Positions 10,830 to 20,377 of a stretch of DNA of 64,000 nt are shown here, piece after piece. Under the pieces are notes generated by a model that ran no database searches, was not told the origin of the DNA, and saw nothing but the letters and a program-made list of their open reading frames with translations. Positions within the stretch are counted from its first letter, which is position 1; every line of letters begins with the position of its first letter. A program made the translations under genes and the position numbers. The stretch is from assembly GCA_000333855.2 (NCBI GenBank), contig CM007318.1:982778-1046777 (forward strand). The letters run 5' to 3'. Source of the stretch: Endotrypanum monterogeii (Eukaryota; Euglenozoa; Kinetoplastea; Trypanosomatida; Trypanosomatidae).

Positions 10830-11897
10830 GTTATAGACGTACATCAAACGCATATGTAGGAATGCCTCTTCTTTTTTTTTTTTGGGAGGGATTTTTTTTT
10901 TTGTATCCCTGCTTGTGCACCGCTGTGGGTGTGCCTCTGCGTGTGGGGGAGGGGCTCTCTTACTTGCGTAGGTTCTCGAAGGTGCTTATGGTCCGTTTTT
11001 TTAGTCTATCTAAGGAAAGCACCTCCTTTGAGGGATCGGCGAACAATGCCTCATCATCATCACAGCTTTGCGTGCTGTGCACTTAGTTTGGTTCACTGCC
11101 TCTTTTCTCGCGTTTTAGCGTCTGCCCCCCCCCTCTCCGCCAAAGCACGCAAGCAGAGTCACCTTTTCTTTTTAATTATTTCTTCCCCTCGATAACGCCG
11201 CGTGCTTTTCTCGTCCTCCCTTTTTCTACCCTACGAAATGGGGCTTGCGGAAAAGACACGCGCACAAAGGGCGTAGATATTTATGTCGCAGTGGATGGTC
11301 GGAATCGCTGTTTTTATCGTGTTGCCGTCGTCTATGCTGTCTATTGTGACACTGCGCTATCATGTTTCTCTCTCCATTCTCAAGTCACATGTCTTTTTGT
11401 CGTCATTCTTCCTTTCTCTTAAGTCAAGCGTTGCACGGTTTGTGCAGAGGAGAGGCACAGACAAATCGCCTAAAGCATTTACCTTTTCCTTCTCTCCTTC
11501 ACAGGGGCCCACACAACTGTTTTTTTTTTCATGTGATCGTTTAACTTCATCTCCCGAGACTTAGACTTCCAACTACCACAGACTTTTGGTGTGAGTACAT
11601 GCGTTCCATTACACCCTCTCTGCTTTTTTTCCGCTTTACCGGTTGGCTTGTAGTTGAGCCGCATAGATAACCACCCGCACCGCGCTGCTGAGGTTTTTTT
11701 TTTCCTCACATTTCAGCCCAATTAAAAAAAAAAACCGGTTGATTCCTTGTTTTACGAATACATTGGAATTAGCTCTCTGCCTCCGAGTTGCATCGCGCCT
11801 CCCTGCACCTCAAGTGCGAGAATTGTTCGTGGCAGAGAGACTACAGAGGCACTCACGTTGTTGAGGCTGATCACCCCCCACCATCCTACACTCGCGG
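10830..11897. other. intergenic spacer
   Basis: No gene is seen. T-rich tracts at 10872-10905, 11519-11530 and 11694-11705. The tract ending TTTCAG with AG at 11715-11716 is the best acceptor candidate for the next gene, giving a 5' UTR of about 180 bases. Confidence 0.55.
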
Positions 11898-13610
11898 ATG
11901 ACTTCTGCGCGGCGTGTAGGCAACGCCGTAGATGACGAGCTCGAGTTTCATGAAAGTCGGCATGATCTTCTGAGGACTATGCTGGCACCAGACCTCCACC
12001 GAAATCTTCCGCGCCATTTTTTGAGTGACGTGAAACAGCCAAATTCGGTGCCACTTCGGGTACCATCTCGAAACACGTTGCCGTCTTCTCCTTATCGAAC
12101 ACCGCAATGGGCTGAGCTAAGAGATTGCATGCGTGATGTGTGGTCACCGCCTAACCCCGATGCAGATCAGTTTCCCGTCACTGCACCGCAAACAGCATCA
12201 CTCCCGTACGCGCCATGTACAAGTGGTTTTGTAGCAGAGCATGAGGTGGTACAGCGCCTCGCCGATCTTTCGCAGGCCTCTGATGTCGACCCGGAGACTG
12301 TGGCTGCTGCTCTGCGAGAAGCAGAGAGCGTGTTGGAGATTTCTGTAGATCCTGTCACACCTCAGATGTACTCACGCCGCCTAAGCTCGGCGACCTCTGA
12401 GCGCTCTTCAGATAAGGGGCATGCATTTCCACACCGCAGACGAGCGACATCATCTCTCACCGCGCCTGCTGCTAGGCATCTAGACGATAGGGTGGCGCAT
12501 CAGTGGCTGCGGTGCGACGGTGCTCGCCACCAGGAACGACATCATCGGTTCCGCTCTTGCGACGAAGGCTGTATGCTTTCCTCCGACCGCATCATCACCA
12601 CCCCCGAGCTAGAGACGACGACTGGCTGCCATAGCTCCTCTCCGTGGGGTGATCCAGCCCCGACTCCGGTCATTTCAGGGTCACAGGCGCTGCCGTACTC
12701 CGTTCCTTCAGGTGTGGATATACCAGCTGGCAGCCCCTCCAGCTTCGTTGCGTCTACCAAAATTGCGGATGCGGTTGACCCCACCATGCCTTGGTACGAT
12801 GTCTATTATGGCTGGATGCTCTACTATCAGCAGCTCTACGCTGCTCAGGTGCTACAGGGACGACGCCGGCAACGCGCAAGACGCGGGAAAAGGGAGGGTA
12901 GCCACCGTAACCACAGCGGGTCTGCTGCCCCTGGCGAAACCAGTGCAGGGAAGGGGGTGTCGATTCAACAGGAAGAATACACTGAACACGCCAATGTTCG
13001 TGGTCACGTACGCTCAGCGACGCCCCCAGGTCGTGTTGGCGAGTTTGACGAGGGAAATGGGGGTATCATTGAGACTTCAGGATCCATGTATACGCACCCG
13101 ATCCGCCACAGTCGCTCCACCTCTGTGCAACAACCAGACCTGGAATCCCGGGCGTCAGGAACGCGACGGCTGGTGGGTGAGGAGAGGACGAGGGACGTCG
13201 AAGAAGCGGCACGTATTCGCGCAGAGATGCGCCGACTCGAGGAGAAGTACGAGGCTATGTCATCTTGGCTGGCCAGTAAGGAGGAAGAGGAGACGCGGGC
13301 CCTTAACCCCTCCGTTCGTGGCACCAGGCGCGCCGCTCTTGTGTCGGGTACAGGTGGAGCGTTTCATAGATCGAAGTCAGCGATGTCTGTTGCGTCAGGG
13401 CCTCCTCGCTCCCAGCGTGGCAAGTGGTTTGGACGCCGTGGTGATATCGATTCAACGTCGCGCCGGAATTCCCTACTCCCCGCCGACACGTGGGAGGCAC
13501 TCTCGCAACGTCAGCACAAGGGAAAGCTATCCCGTGTGGTGCGTGTCCGCACAGCTTCCGAGTCGTTGCCGCAGCGATTGTCAAGCTCGAAATCGAAGTG
13601 GCGGCACTGA
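11898..13610 (+). CDS. conserved-type hypothetical protein, mostly disordered
   Basis: A 570-residue protein with no domain I recognise. It is rich in Ser, Arg, Pro and His. A short helical segment, predicted coiled coil by its Glu/Arg heptads, spans about residues 430-470 (EEAARIRAEMRRLEEKYEAM). A tyrosine-rich patch (PWYDVYYGWMLYYQQLY) near residue 300 precedes an Arg-rich cluster (GRRRQRARRGKR) that could be a nuclear or nucleic-acid-binding signal. The C-terminus is Ser/Arg-rich. GC-rich third positions and the ATG shortly after a good splice site support a real gene. Function unknown. Confidence 0.75.
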   Translation: MTSARRVGNAVDDELEFHESRHDLLRTMLAPDLHRNLPRHFLSDVKQPNSVPLRVPSRNTLPSSPYRTPQWAELRDCMRDVWSPPNPDADQFPVTAPQTASLPYAPCTSGFVAEHEVVQRLADLSQASDVDPETVAAALREAESVLEISVDPVTPQMYSRRLSSATSERSSDKGHAFPHRRRATSSLTAPAARHLDDRVAHQWLRCDGARHQERHHRFRSCDEGCMLSSDRIITTPELETTTGCHSSSPWGDPAPTPVISGSQALPYSVPSGVDIPAGSPSSFVASTKIADAVDPTMPWYDVYYGWMLYYQQLYAAQVLQGRRRQRARRGKREGSHRNHSGSAAPGETSAGKGVSIQQEEYTEHANVRGHVRSATPPGRVGEFDEGNGGIIETSGSMYTHPIRHSRSTSVQQPDLESRASGTRRLVGEERTRDVEEAARIRAEMRRLEEKYEAMSSWLASKEEEETRALNPSVRGTRRAALVSGTGGAFHRSKSAMSVASGPPRSQRGKWFGRRGDIDSTSRRNSLLPADTWEALSQRQHKGKLSRVVRVRTASESLPQRLSSSKSKWRH

Positions 13611-14416
13611 CGGTGTGTGGATGGTGACTGCATTGCTCCTTCTCCGCGTGCAGTGTTTCCGTGGTGTAGCGTAGCGTCCCACGGTCACTGATATATGCAG
13701 ACGGTAGAGAAAATGAGATGCAGAGGTTTGTTTTCTCACCGCCGTAGTCCATCTCGTTCTCTCTCCCTCACCCTTCACTACACCTACGCGCACATGAGCA
13801 GAGCTGAGGGAGGAGTACAGGAAAGAGTCATTTCGGAATGGGATTTTCAGCGATTGCAACAGGGCTTCACGGACTACTCGGCGTCTTTTTGATCAAGTGT
13901 AACGCGAAGTCTCCCACCTTCCCCCCGAAAAAGATGCGTTTCGCCATTAGAGATTATATATATATATATATATTTTCAAATACGTCGCCTTTGTCATGTG
14001 GCCCACGGCACCCGTCTACCGTGACAGGGAGGTTGTCTTTTGGTCCATCTCCGCCTCCACTTTTCATTTCCCTTCGGCTTTGCAATTCCATCCCTGCTTT
14101 CCTTGCAAATGTTCATCATGAGCCTCTGTCACTGTCCTCCTCCTCCTCCTCCTCCCTGACTCATCCCCTACGCATCATCGGCCAAATCCACAAAAATGGA
14201 GGTTAATTTCGGAAAAATAAGGATCTCATTTGAGTGTGTTCCTGCAACATTTCCTTCCAAGCCGCTTCTTTGACAGCTTCTGTTCCTCTTCTGTACCATT
14301 GCTGCTGCTGCTGAGTTTTCTCTGTTGCTACCCGGCTTCGCTCTCGACGATATTTTATTTTCGTGTCTCCTCGCGTGAGAGCATCTTTGTCTCATCGTGA
14401 TTTTACCCGCACCGTC
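13611..14416. other. intergenic spacer with TA microsatellite
   Basis: No gene is seen. A short (TA)n array lies at about 13954-13972 and CCT/CTG-type repeats at 14136-14155 and 14299-14313. A pyrimidine-rich stretch (14281-14372) precedes AG at 14378-14379, a plausible trans-splice acceptor for eIF3g. Confidence 0.55.
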
Positions 14417-15187
14417 ATGTCAAACTGGGCTGATACTGCGCAGGACGAGGAACAGTTCCAGGCAGCGTACGCTTCCGATGAGACCGGCAGCTACGCATCT
14501 GAGTGCGAGGATCTAAGGCCGTCATGGGATACTGCCAAGACAGAGGCCACCTTCGAGGTGGACGCTGATGGCAACCGCTTTGAGGTGCTGCGGAAGGTGC
14601 GCACGTACCACGTGGATCGGCCCGTCACGATGGCGGACATTCGCGCGAAGCTCGTCCACTTCGGCAAGGGCAAGGGCGACCAGAACACCCTCGTATCCGC
14701 GGAGCCACCGCTGGCTCTCGAGATGGGCTCTGTTGATCAGTTCGAGCGCGAGAGCCGTGCTGAGGTGAAGCGAATGATCCACGAGACTAGTGGTGTCGAT
14801 GTCGTCGTCAAGGACGAGCACCTGCGCGTGGTGCGCGAGCTGGAGGAGAAGGCAAAGAAGGATCCAAAGGTAATGCGCAGCGGCGCTGGCTCCACGTGGG
14901 GGGCGGTTGCATCCAAGTCCACCGATACCCGCGAGCAGTCTGCCACTGGCATCCGTATTCGCAACCTGTCTGACGACATCACACAGGAGAACCTGTCCCG
15001 CATTTTCGAGGGTCGTGGGTGGATCACAAAGAACGTTCGTATTCCTCGCGGCGACAACAACCAGTCGCGTGGCTTTGCATTCGTCATTTTCGAGGAATCG
15101 TGGATGGCGGATGCAGCAATCAAAGAGGGAAAGTTTCACTTCAAAAACGTTGTGCTCGACGTCTCGCGTGCGGAGACCCGCACGTAA
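14417..15187 (+). CDS. EIF3G: Eukaryotic translation initiation factor 3 subunit G
   Basis: A 256-residue subunit of the eIF3 complex, which organises the 43S preinitiation complex and helps scanning. The N-terminal half carries the eIF3g family region (SWAD-like start MSNWAD, then DADGNRFEVLRKVRTYHVD at about 54-72). The C-terminal RRM spans about residues 178-254, with RNP2 (IRIRNL) and RNP1 (RGFAFVIF). The CCHC zinc knuckle of animal eIF3g is absent: no Cys cluster is visible between the two domains. The start at 14417 is the first ATG; the upstream in-frame extension begins at a GTG and would add basic 5' UTR translation. Confidence 0.9.
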   Translation: MSNWADTAQDEEQFQAAYASDETGSYASECEDLRPSWDTAKTEATFEVDADGNRFEVLRKVRTYHVDRPVTMADIRAKLVHFGKGKGDQNTLVSAEPPLALEMGSVDQFERESRAEVKRMIHETSGVDVVVKDEHLRVVRELEEKAKKDPKVMRSGAGSTWGAVASKSTDTREQSATGIRIRNLSDDITQENLSRIFEGRGWITKNVRIPRGDNNQSRGFAFVIFEESWMADAAIKEGKFHFKNVVLDVSRAETRT

Positions 15188-17218
15188 GATGCCGACGGGG
15201 CTGAACTGTCTCCACCCCTCCTTTTTTTTTGCTGTTGCAAGCCGACTAATTTATTTCATCGTTTTTTTTTTTCGGTAGGGTGATCTTTTGATGCGCTACT
15301 AGTATGCCGATGGGTGGGAAGGCTTCTTCGAAGCAGTGCCGTATGGGTGTGAGTGTGAGTGTGTGTGTGTTTGTGTTTGTCTCCGTGTGCTGTGCCAGCC
15401 TTTCTTTTCACTGGTGATGTACCATGTGCCTGTAAAGATATATATATATATAATATATAGGGGCAATACTGCGCTTGACTACTTCGCTGTTTAACGTTGT
15501 TGCTCGCTCTCTTAACACCCTCTTTTCTCAATCGTGTGCCAGTGTTTCTATCTGTTAGTGTCTATGGGCACAGGAGTGAGACCTGCGGTCTGTTATGTGA
15601 AATGACGGTCGTTTGAGTGGAGTGCTTTAGGGTGAGGAAAAGGGGGGCGTGGCTAGTAGGTGGAGGAGGAGGGGAGGGGGGCACTCACAGGTGGATGTTC
15701 AGGGGCCAGAACTTGTATGTTCGGTTACCTCTATGCTGGCGTTGTTCTTGTTGTGTTTTTGTTTTTCCCCCTCATCTGCATGTGCGTGTGTGTGTGTCAA
15801 GGAATGGCCACTCCGGCTGCCGTTCCTTTCTCCCTCTCCCCAGGCTAAGAGTGATCGGGGGAGAGATTTTTTTGTGGGAGGCGGCACACGTCGAATATAC
15901 ACACACGCAGATGAGGGAGCAAACCACGTGATTATACTAAAACTAATTGCCACTACAAAAAAAAAAAAATAAAGAGTACGCAATGAAATCCAGAAATATC
16001 CACCGTTTCTACAGACAGACCTGCACGCTTGCCAATACTACGTTGGTAAAAAGAGCTGACTGCGGGGATGGTGGAGTGAAAGCGTGTTGTGCGTGTGTGT
16101 GTGTGTGTGAGGAGTTATAGAGGGTCAGGGCAATGCCGGATCTTACTATAGTCCGGCATCGTACTCGAGTCACGGCTTCTCAAAGGGATAGCGGGGGCGG
16201 TCACTCCATGATGCTGTTACGCTGCGTTGGAGGGGGGTTGTGGGACGCGCAGAGGGGCCGACTCAGGCTCTCATCTGCTGGGAAACATGTCCAAATGGTG
16301 GCGTGCTGGCTGGCCATCACCTGCTCATCCCCTCTGGATTACATCCTCTGTTGCTTGATCTCACACATCGTGCTCATTGCGCTCTCTCTGCCTCTACGCA
16401 CATCATGTTTGTCCTCCTGGCTAGCTGCATGGGCCTCTGACGATTACTACCAATCAGCTGTTTTGCATCTTCTCTATCTTCTTTTTTTTTATTGCATACT
16501 CCTCCGTGGCGGTACCAGAAGCGGTGACATCTTCAGTTCGGAGGGGGGGGGGGCAAACCAACGCGCACCAAAGGGCGAACGGAAATTCATGTACTAAAAA
16601 AAAGAATCGAGAACAAAAAAAATACTAGGTCACATTAGCCTTTACAGTAGTGGGTACTTACGGGTCTGCGAGAGCACGCGGTCCTTTACGCGTTTGCTTG
16701 GGTCTGCGGCACCCAAGGCGCGTACACACACCGTGCCAGACTAGCCTTTTGTGATTTTTTTTTTTTATAGAGTTCCCCAGCGCACAGGGGTCAGTGTTTG
16801 AGCTCGTATCTTCCGCCGTGTGTTGTGTGTGTTGAATTCATTTTGTTTGCCCACCCCATCCAGTCTTTTTTTTTTTTTGAACCCCCGCATGTTCTGCTCC
16901 TCTTTCTCTCTGCGCGTAATTCCTCTTCATTGATTGTGTCCACTTGGCACAAATTGTCGTACTCTTGGAAGGGCAGAGGAGGGCGGGGGGCTCACGCGTG
17001 CCGCAGAGCCATCACTGCGCCTCTTGTTTTTTTTTTCTTTCACAGCGACGCACGTTTTTGTCGTGAACTCTCGATTTCTTATCTGGTTCTCGTAAATTCG
17101 ATATTTTTTCTTATTACCTTTTTTTTTTCGGCTTACTTCACTTTTTGCCCTTGGCCATTCTCTCTGGTGGGTTCTAGAACTCTGCTATCCTTTCTAAAAA
17201 GACTTGGATCTGGTCAAG
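15188..17218. other. 2-kb intergenic region without a supported gene
   Basis: It holds (GT)n tracts (15353-15374, 16091-16109), a TA array near 15439-15458 and poly-T or poly-A runs. The longest open frame (16133-16597) has shadow-like composition. A pyrimidine tract ending TTCTAG (AG 17176-17177) lies 42 bases before the next ATG and is a good acceptor candidate. Confidence 0.55.
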
Positions 17219-18634
17219 ATGATGGGGCACTACGTCGAGGGAATCGCCGACAACCTCTCGCGTGAATTCCGCTCCATGACCTCTGGTCGCACCTCACGGT
17301 GGTGGTGCTCGAGCAGGGGGCTCGAAGAAGGATCGCCTCGAGGCTTTTCTCTGGACGACGGCTATGGTGCGTATACTCGGCCGCTACGCTACGGCAGCGG
17401 GGGCGGACTGCATCACAATCATTCCAGGAGAATGGCAGACGAGTCAGCAGGGGAGTATGGGGCGCCCATCTCTCGGTGGGACTCGATATCGACACGTCGT
17501 AGGTCAAAAGCAGAACCCGTGAGTGAAGGTCGAGCTCAATTCGCATCTGAAGACAGCTGGAGACGGGGTGTTGCACTTCACGACCGTCAGAGCAGATCGA
17601 GGAAGCAAGGATGGGGTTGGCGCGGTGGCGACAGGCGACTCGAAGCGTTGTCCTCACCTACCTCGTCGTATGCGTCTTCCTTCACGTCTTCTCACTCAAG
17701 CAGGAATTTTGATAGTGCCAGCACCCCCAGCGAGACGAGATCGTCATGCGAGAGTAGTGCCTACCGCGTTTCGCATGAACGGGCACAGTCGCAGAGGAAG
17801 TCCTCGGGGCGAATGACAAACGGAAGTCTTAGATCATCACTAGGTTGGACACCGGCTGGGCACCATCCTGATGCAAAAAAAATCAGCGAGATCCGGTGGG
17901 TTGACGATGGCACGCGGGGCAGGGAGTCAGAGGGCGCTCCACATAACTTCAACACAAGCTCTCCGTTGCCTGGTTACGTTAACTTGTATGAGGAGGATGT
18001 TGGGGTGAACCCAACTATGCAACCCCCATCCATTATGTCTACTCAAATGCCTTCGCTACAGCCGAGTAGATTTCTGCAGCGCGTAATTGAGTCTATTGCA
18101 TACTATCGTGGTATTCCTCCGCCTCCATCCGTGCCGCGTGAGGTGATTCTCGCCTTCGACGAATACGTGGCACCTGGGTCCATAATGCTCAAGTTCATCC
18201 CGCATGGTCCGCCGCATTTTCGCTTCTTTATGATTCGATTCCTGAACATATTTTCGGGTACCAATCTCTTTCGCAGTGGTCAGGAGCATCACCACCACCC
18301 GACCGGATTGTATGCCGTACTGTCATGGTACCGTAAGGCGAGCAGTCATCGCATGATTCGCTTCTTGCCGCTTCACAACTTGATACAGGTAAAAGCAGAC
18401 GGGGAGGGTCACAAGTATGTTCGCCGACGCGTGCTGCAGCCCGGCATTTTGCGTGGCCCTTGCTCGGGACTCTTGTCAAACCACGTATCCGCGGAGCGCA
18501 TTCTACAGTTTCGCTTCTCTTCCCACCTCTTGCGGGTTGAGGAGACACTGGCTCTCAGGGCAGTCAGCCACACCCAGTACTCCGCGTGGCTTGTAGTGGC
18601 ATCTTTTATTAGTCAGATTGGTAGCGTCTACTAG
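17219..18634 (+). CDS. Ser/Arg-rich protein with C-terminal PH-like domain
   Basis: A 471-residue protein starting with two Met codons (17219 or 17222). Residues ~15-290 are disordered and rich in Ser, Arg and Gly. The last ~170 residues look folded: alternating hydrophobic strands (IMLKFIPHG, FRFFMIRFLNIF, GLYAVLSWYRKAS, RMIRFLPLHNLIQVKAD, RILQFRFSSHLLRVEETLALRAVS) end in a helix with an invariant-type Trp (YSAWLVVASFISQIGSV). That pattern is the layout of a pleckstrin-homology fold, which in trypanosomatids is common in basal-body and cytoskeletal proteins as well as lipid binders. The PH call is inferred from the pattern only, and ligand and location are unknown. Confidence 0.75.
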   Translation: MMGHYVEGIADNLSREFRSMTSGRTSRWWCSSRGLEEGSPRGFSLDDGYGAYTRPLRYGSGGGLHHNHSRRMADESAGEYGAPISRWDSISTRRRSKAEPVSEGRAQFASEDSWRRGVALHDRQSRSRKQGWGWRGGDRRLEALSSPTSSYASSFTSSHSSRNFDSASTPSETRSSCESSAYRVSHERAQSQRKSSGRMTNGSLRSSLGWTPAGHHPDAKKISEIRWVDDGTRGRESEGAPHNFNTSSPLPGYVNLYEEDVGVNPTMQPPSIMSTQMPSLQPSRFLQRVIESIAYYRGIPPPPSVPREVILAFDEYVAPGSIMLKFIPHGPPHFRFFMIRFLNIFSGTNLFRSGQEHHHHPTGLYAVLSWYRKASSHRMIRFLPLHNLIQVKADGEGHKYVRRRVLQPGILRGPCSGLLSNHVSAERILQFRFSSHLLRVEETLALRAVSHTQYSAWLVVASFISQIGSVY

Positions 18635-19859
18635 GGCGGGAGCGAGGCCCTTCGTGCCTGTGATGTGGTGATCACGTGTGGCGATGCTTTTGGGGTGGGT
18701 CACGGGTCGGCCGTGAAGGCATTTGCTCAACGAAATCTCTGCGCATGTTTTTTCTTTTTTTTCCGTGCTTCTTTGGATTCTGTGATACGAGGGCTTATCA
18801 ATCTCCCCCCGTCGTGCTCATCGCCAGATGGTTATTTCTGCTGCTCTTGGCTCATTTTTTTAAAAAGTCATTGTGCATTTTTATCGGTTGAGCTCCACCC
18901 TTTCCCTCCGTCTTTTTTTTTTCCCTCTCTGCCACCGCACCTCCTCAACATTTGACCTTCCTCAAATGTTTACCTAACCTGCATTGCGGGTATCAGGGTT
19001 ATCAGTTCTGGAGAGGGAGGGACAGAGACAAAACAGGTGCTTTTACGGGAAGTGTGATACGTTGTTCCTACAGGGCTGGAGAACTCCACCCGATTCTCGA
19101 GCTGTGGTTCGATGGTGGTGGTGGATGCAAGGGTAAAAGATGGCTTGCTCGAGACGTTCACAGCGATGGGGGATGTTCGAGTGCCACGTCGCGCGACGCT
19201 GGTAGGAAGTGCAGAAACACGATTGATGCGTCCTCTCTTTTCCTTTTTTTCCATCGATGACGACGTTGGTGAGGCTCTTTGGGCGGCTCTGCCTCTTTTT
19301 TTGTTCTTTTCTAACATTTCCAGGATCAAGTCTTGCCGCTCTTCTGCTGCTATCCTGGACAAATCGTGTCGATTGTCTGAGAGCACATAGACTCGTTTTC
19401 TCCCTTCTTCTAAAACTCCGAACACCTACAAAAGGTAGTTTGCGCGTTCGACGGACTCCCGTGCAGGGTCGTTGCCCTCTGCTGTTCGCTACCGCGACAT
19501 GTACGCGGCTCACCTTTTTTTTTCCTTTTCGTGTTTTTCTCTTTCCTCCCTGTGCTTTTTCTTAATGTGCTATTAATTGTGCTTCTTTTTTTTCCCCCTG
19601 CCACTGCGTGTGTGTGTGCGTCTTTTTTAAATTTATTTTTTTATTTTTGGTCCGACTTGCTAAAGAGGGTTCCTGTACATAATATTCACAGACCAATGAA
19701 ATTGTATGTACATGAACAGATGCGGGTGAACACTGCATCCACCTCTTTCTGCTTTCCTCTTTTCACCTCTCCCATCCCCGCCGAAAAAAAAAAAAATTAA
19801 CAAAAAAATCGAAACAGAAAAGGGAAAAGTATCCTTTTTGTCTTCCGCTACACCCCCCC
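18635..19859. other. intergenic spacer
   Basis: No gene is supported. T-rich tracts at 18747-18765, 18910-18923 and 19511-19530 alternate with a normal-GC island (19010-19250) containing only short frames. A/T-rich sequence (19620-19830) precedes an old repeat copy. Confidence 0.5.
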
Positions 19860-20084
19860 CCCCTGAGCATGAGAAGGTGAACGAATGGTACTTGAACCAA
19901 AAAATAATAATATTCGCTTCCCTCTATTGCACCGCAGCCGATATCCATCTGCCTCACGACACACCGCCTCCGCCGCCGACGCGGGCCAGGCGTCTCGCAT
20001 GCCTTTGCTCACCTCCTCCCTTCCTTGGTCAGCGCCAGGCCACAGCCCTATGATACCTTGCACACCATCCCCTCCCATTCACCC
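19860..20084 (-). mobile_element. old, internally deleted family-1 repeat copy G
   Basis: The reverse complement aligns with the 3' part of the family-1 repeat, from GGGTGA.TGGGAGGG (copy A ~5334) to its end. It then shares the tail TTCAAGT.CCATTCGTTCAC with copy B (31509-32378). About 180 bp are missing: the sequence jumps from GGCGCTGACC to AAGGAAGGGAGGAGGTG. In intact copies both break points carry the short direct repeat TGACC, so the deletion probably used microhomology. It differs at many positions from copies A and B, so it is older. Confidence 0.65.
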
Positions 20085-20377
20085 TTCCAATGTTTATTCG
20101 CAATGAGACATCCGCATCACATCCACTGCGAACGTGCGCCTTGTGATAAAAATAGGGTTTGTACGGCTGACGCGAGGTGGGTGACGCACAAATTAACCGA
20201 AGCAGGGACGAGGAGGAGGGACGCACTCCACCGAACCTCTTCTTCTATTTCGCATCTTAGGCGTTGCTCCAGTGGGGCCTTCATAGCAACACTCTGGGAC
20301 TCTCCACATTTTTTATTTCTTGTCACATCCCTTATCACTTCAGTATCTAGTAAGAAGAGGTGCGCCTGCATAACGAC
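20085..20377. promoter_or_regulatory. trans-splicing region upstream of GPI16
   Basis: A pyrimidine-rich tract (about 20308-20341) ends in AG at 20342-20343, 35 bases before the chosen ATG. It has the usual form of a spliced-leader acceptor. Confidence 0.5.

Noticed and set aside
12649..13674. 341-codon overlapping frame within the 11898-13610 gene
   Set aside because: Shadow frame: Arg/Cys-rich composition and poor codon use compared with the main frame.
16133..16597. 154-codon frame with two hydrophobic stretches
   Set aside because: Starts beside a (GT)n tract, runs through a poly-T and a poly-G tract, and third positions show no G/C bias. Hydrophobicity comes from T-rich DNA.
19112..19390. 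92-codon frame in the normal-GC island upstream of GPI16
   Set aside because: Short, ends in a T-rich hydrophobic stretch, no family match. A conserved small protein cannot be excluded, but support is lacking.
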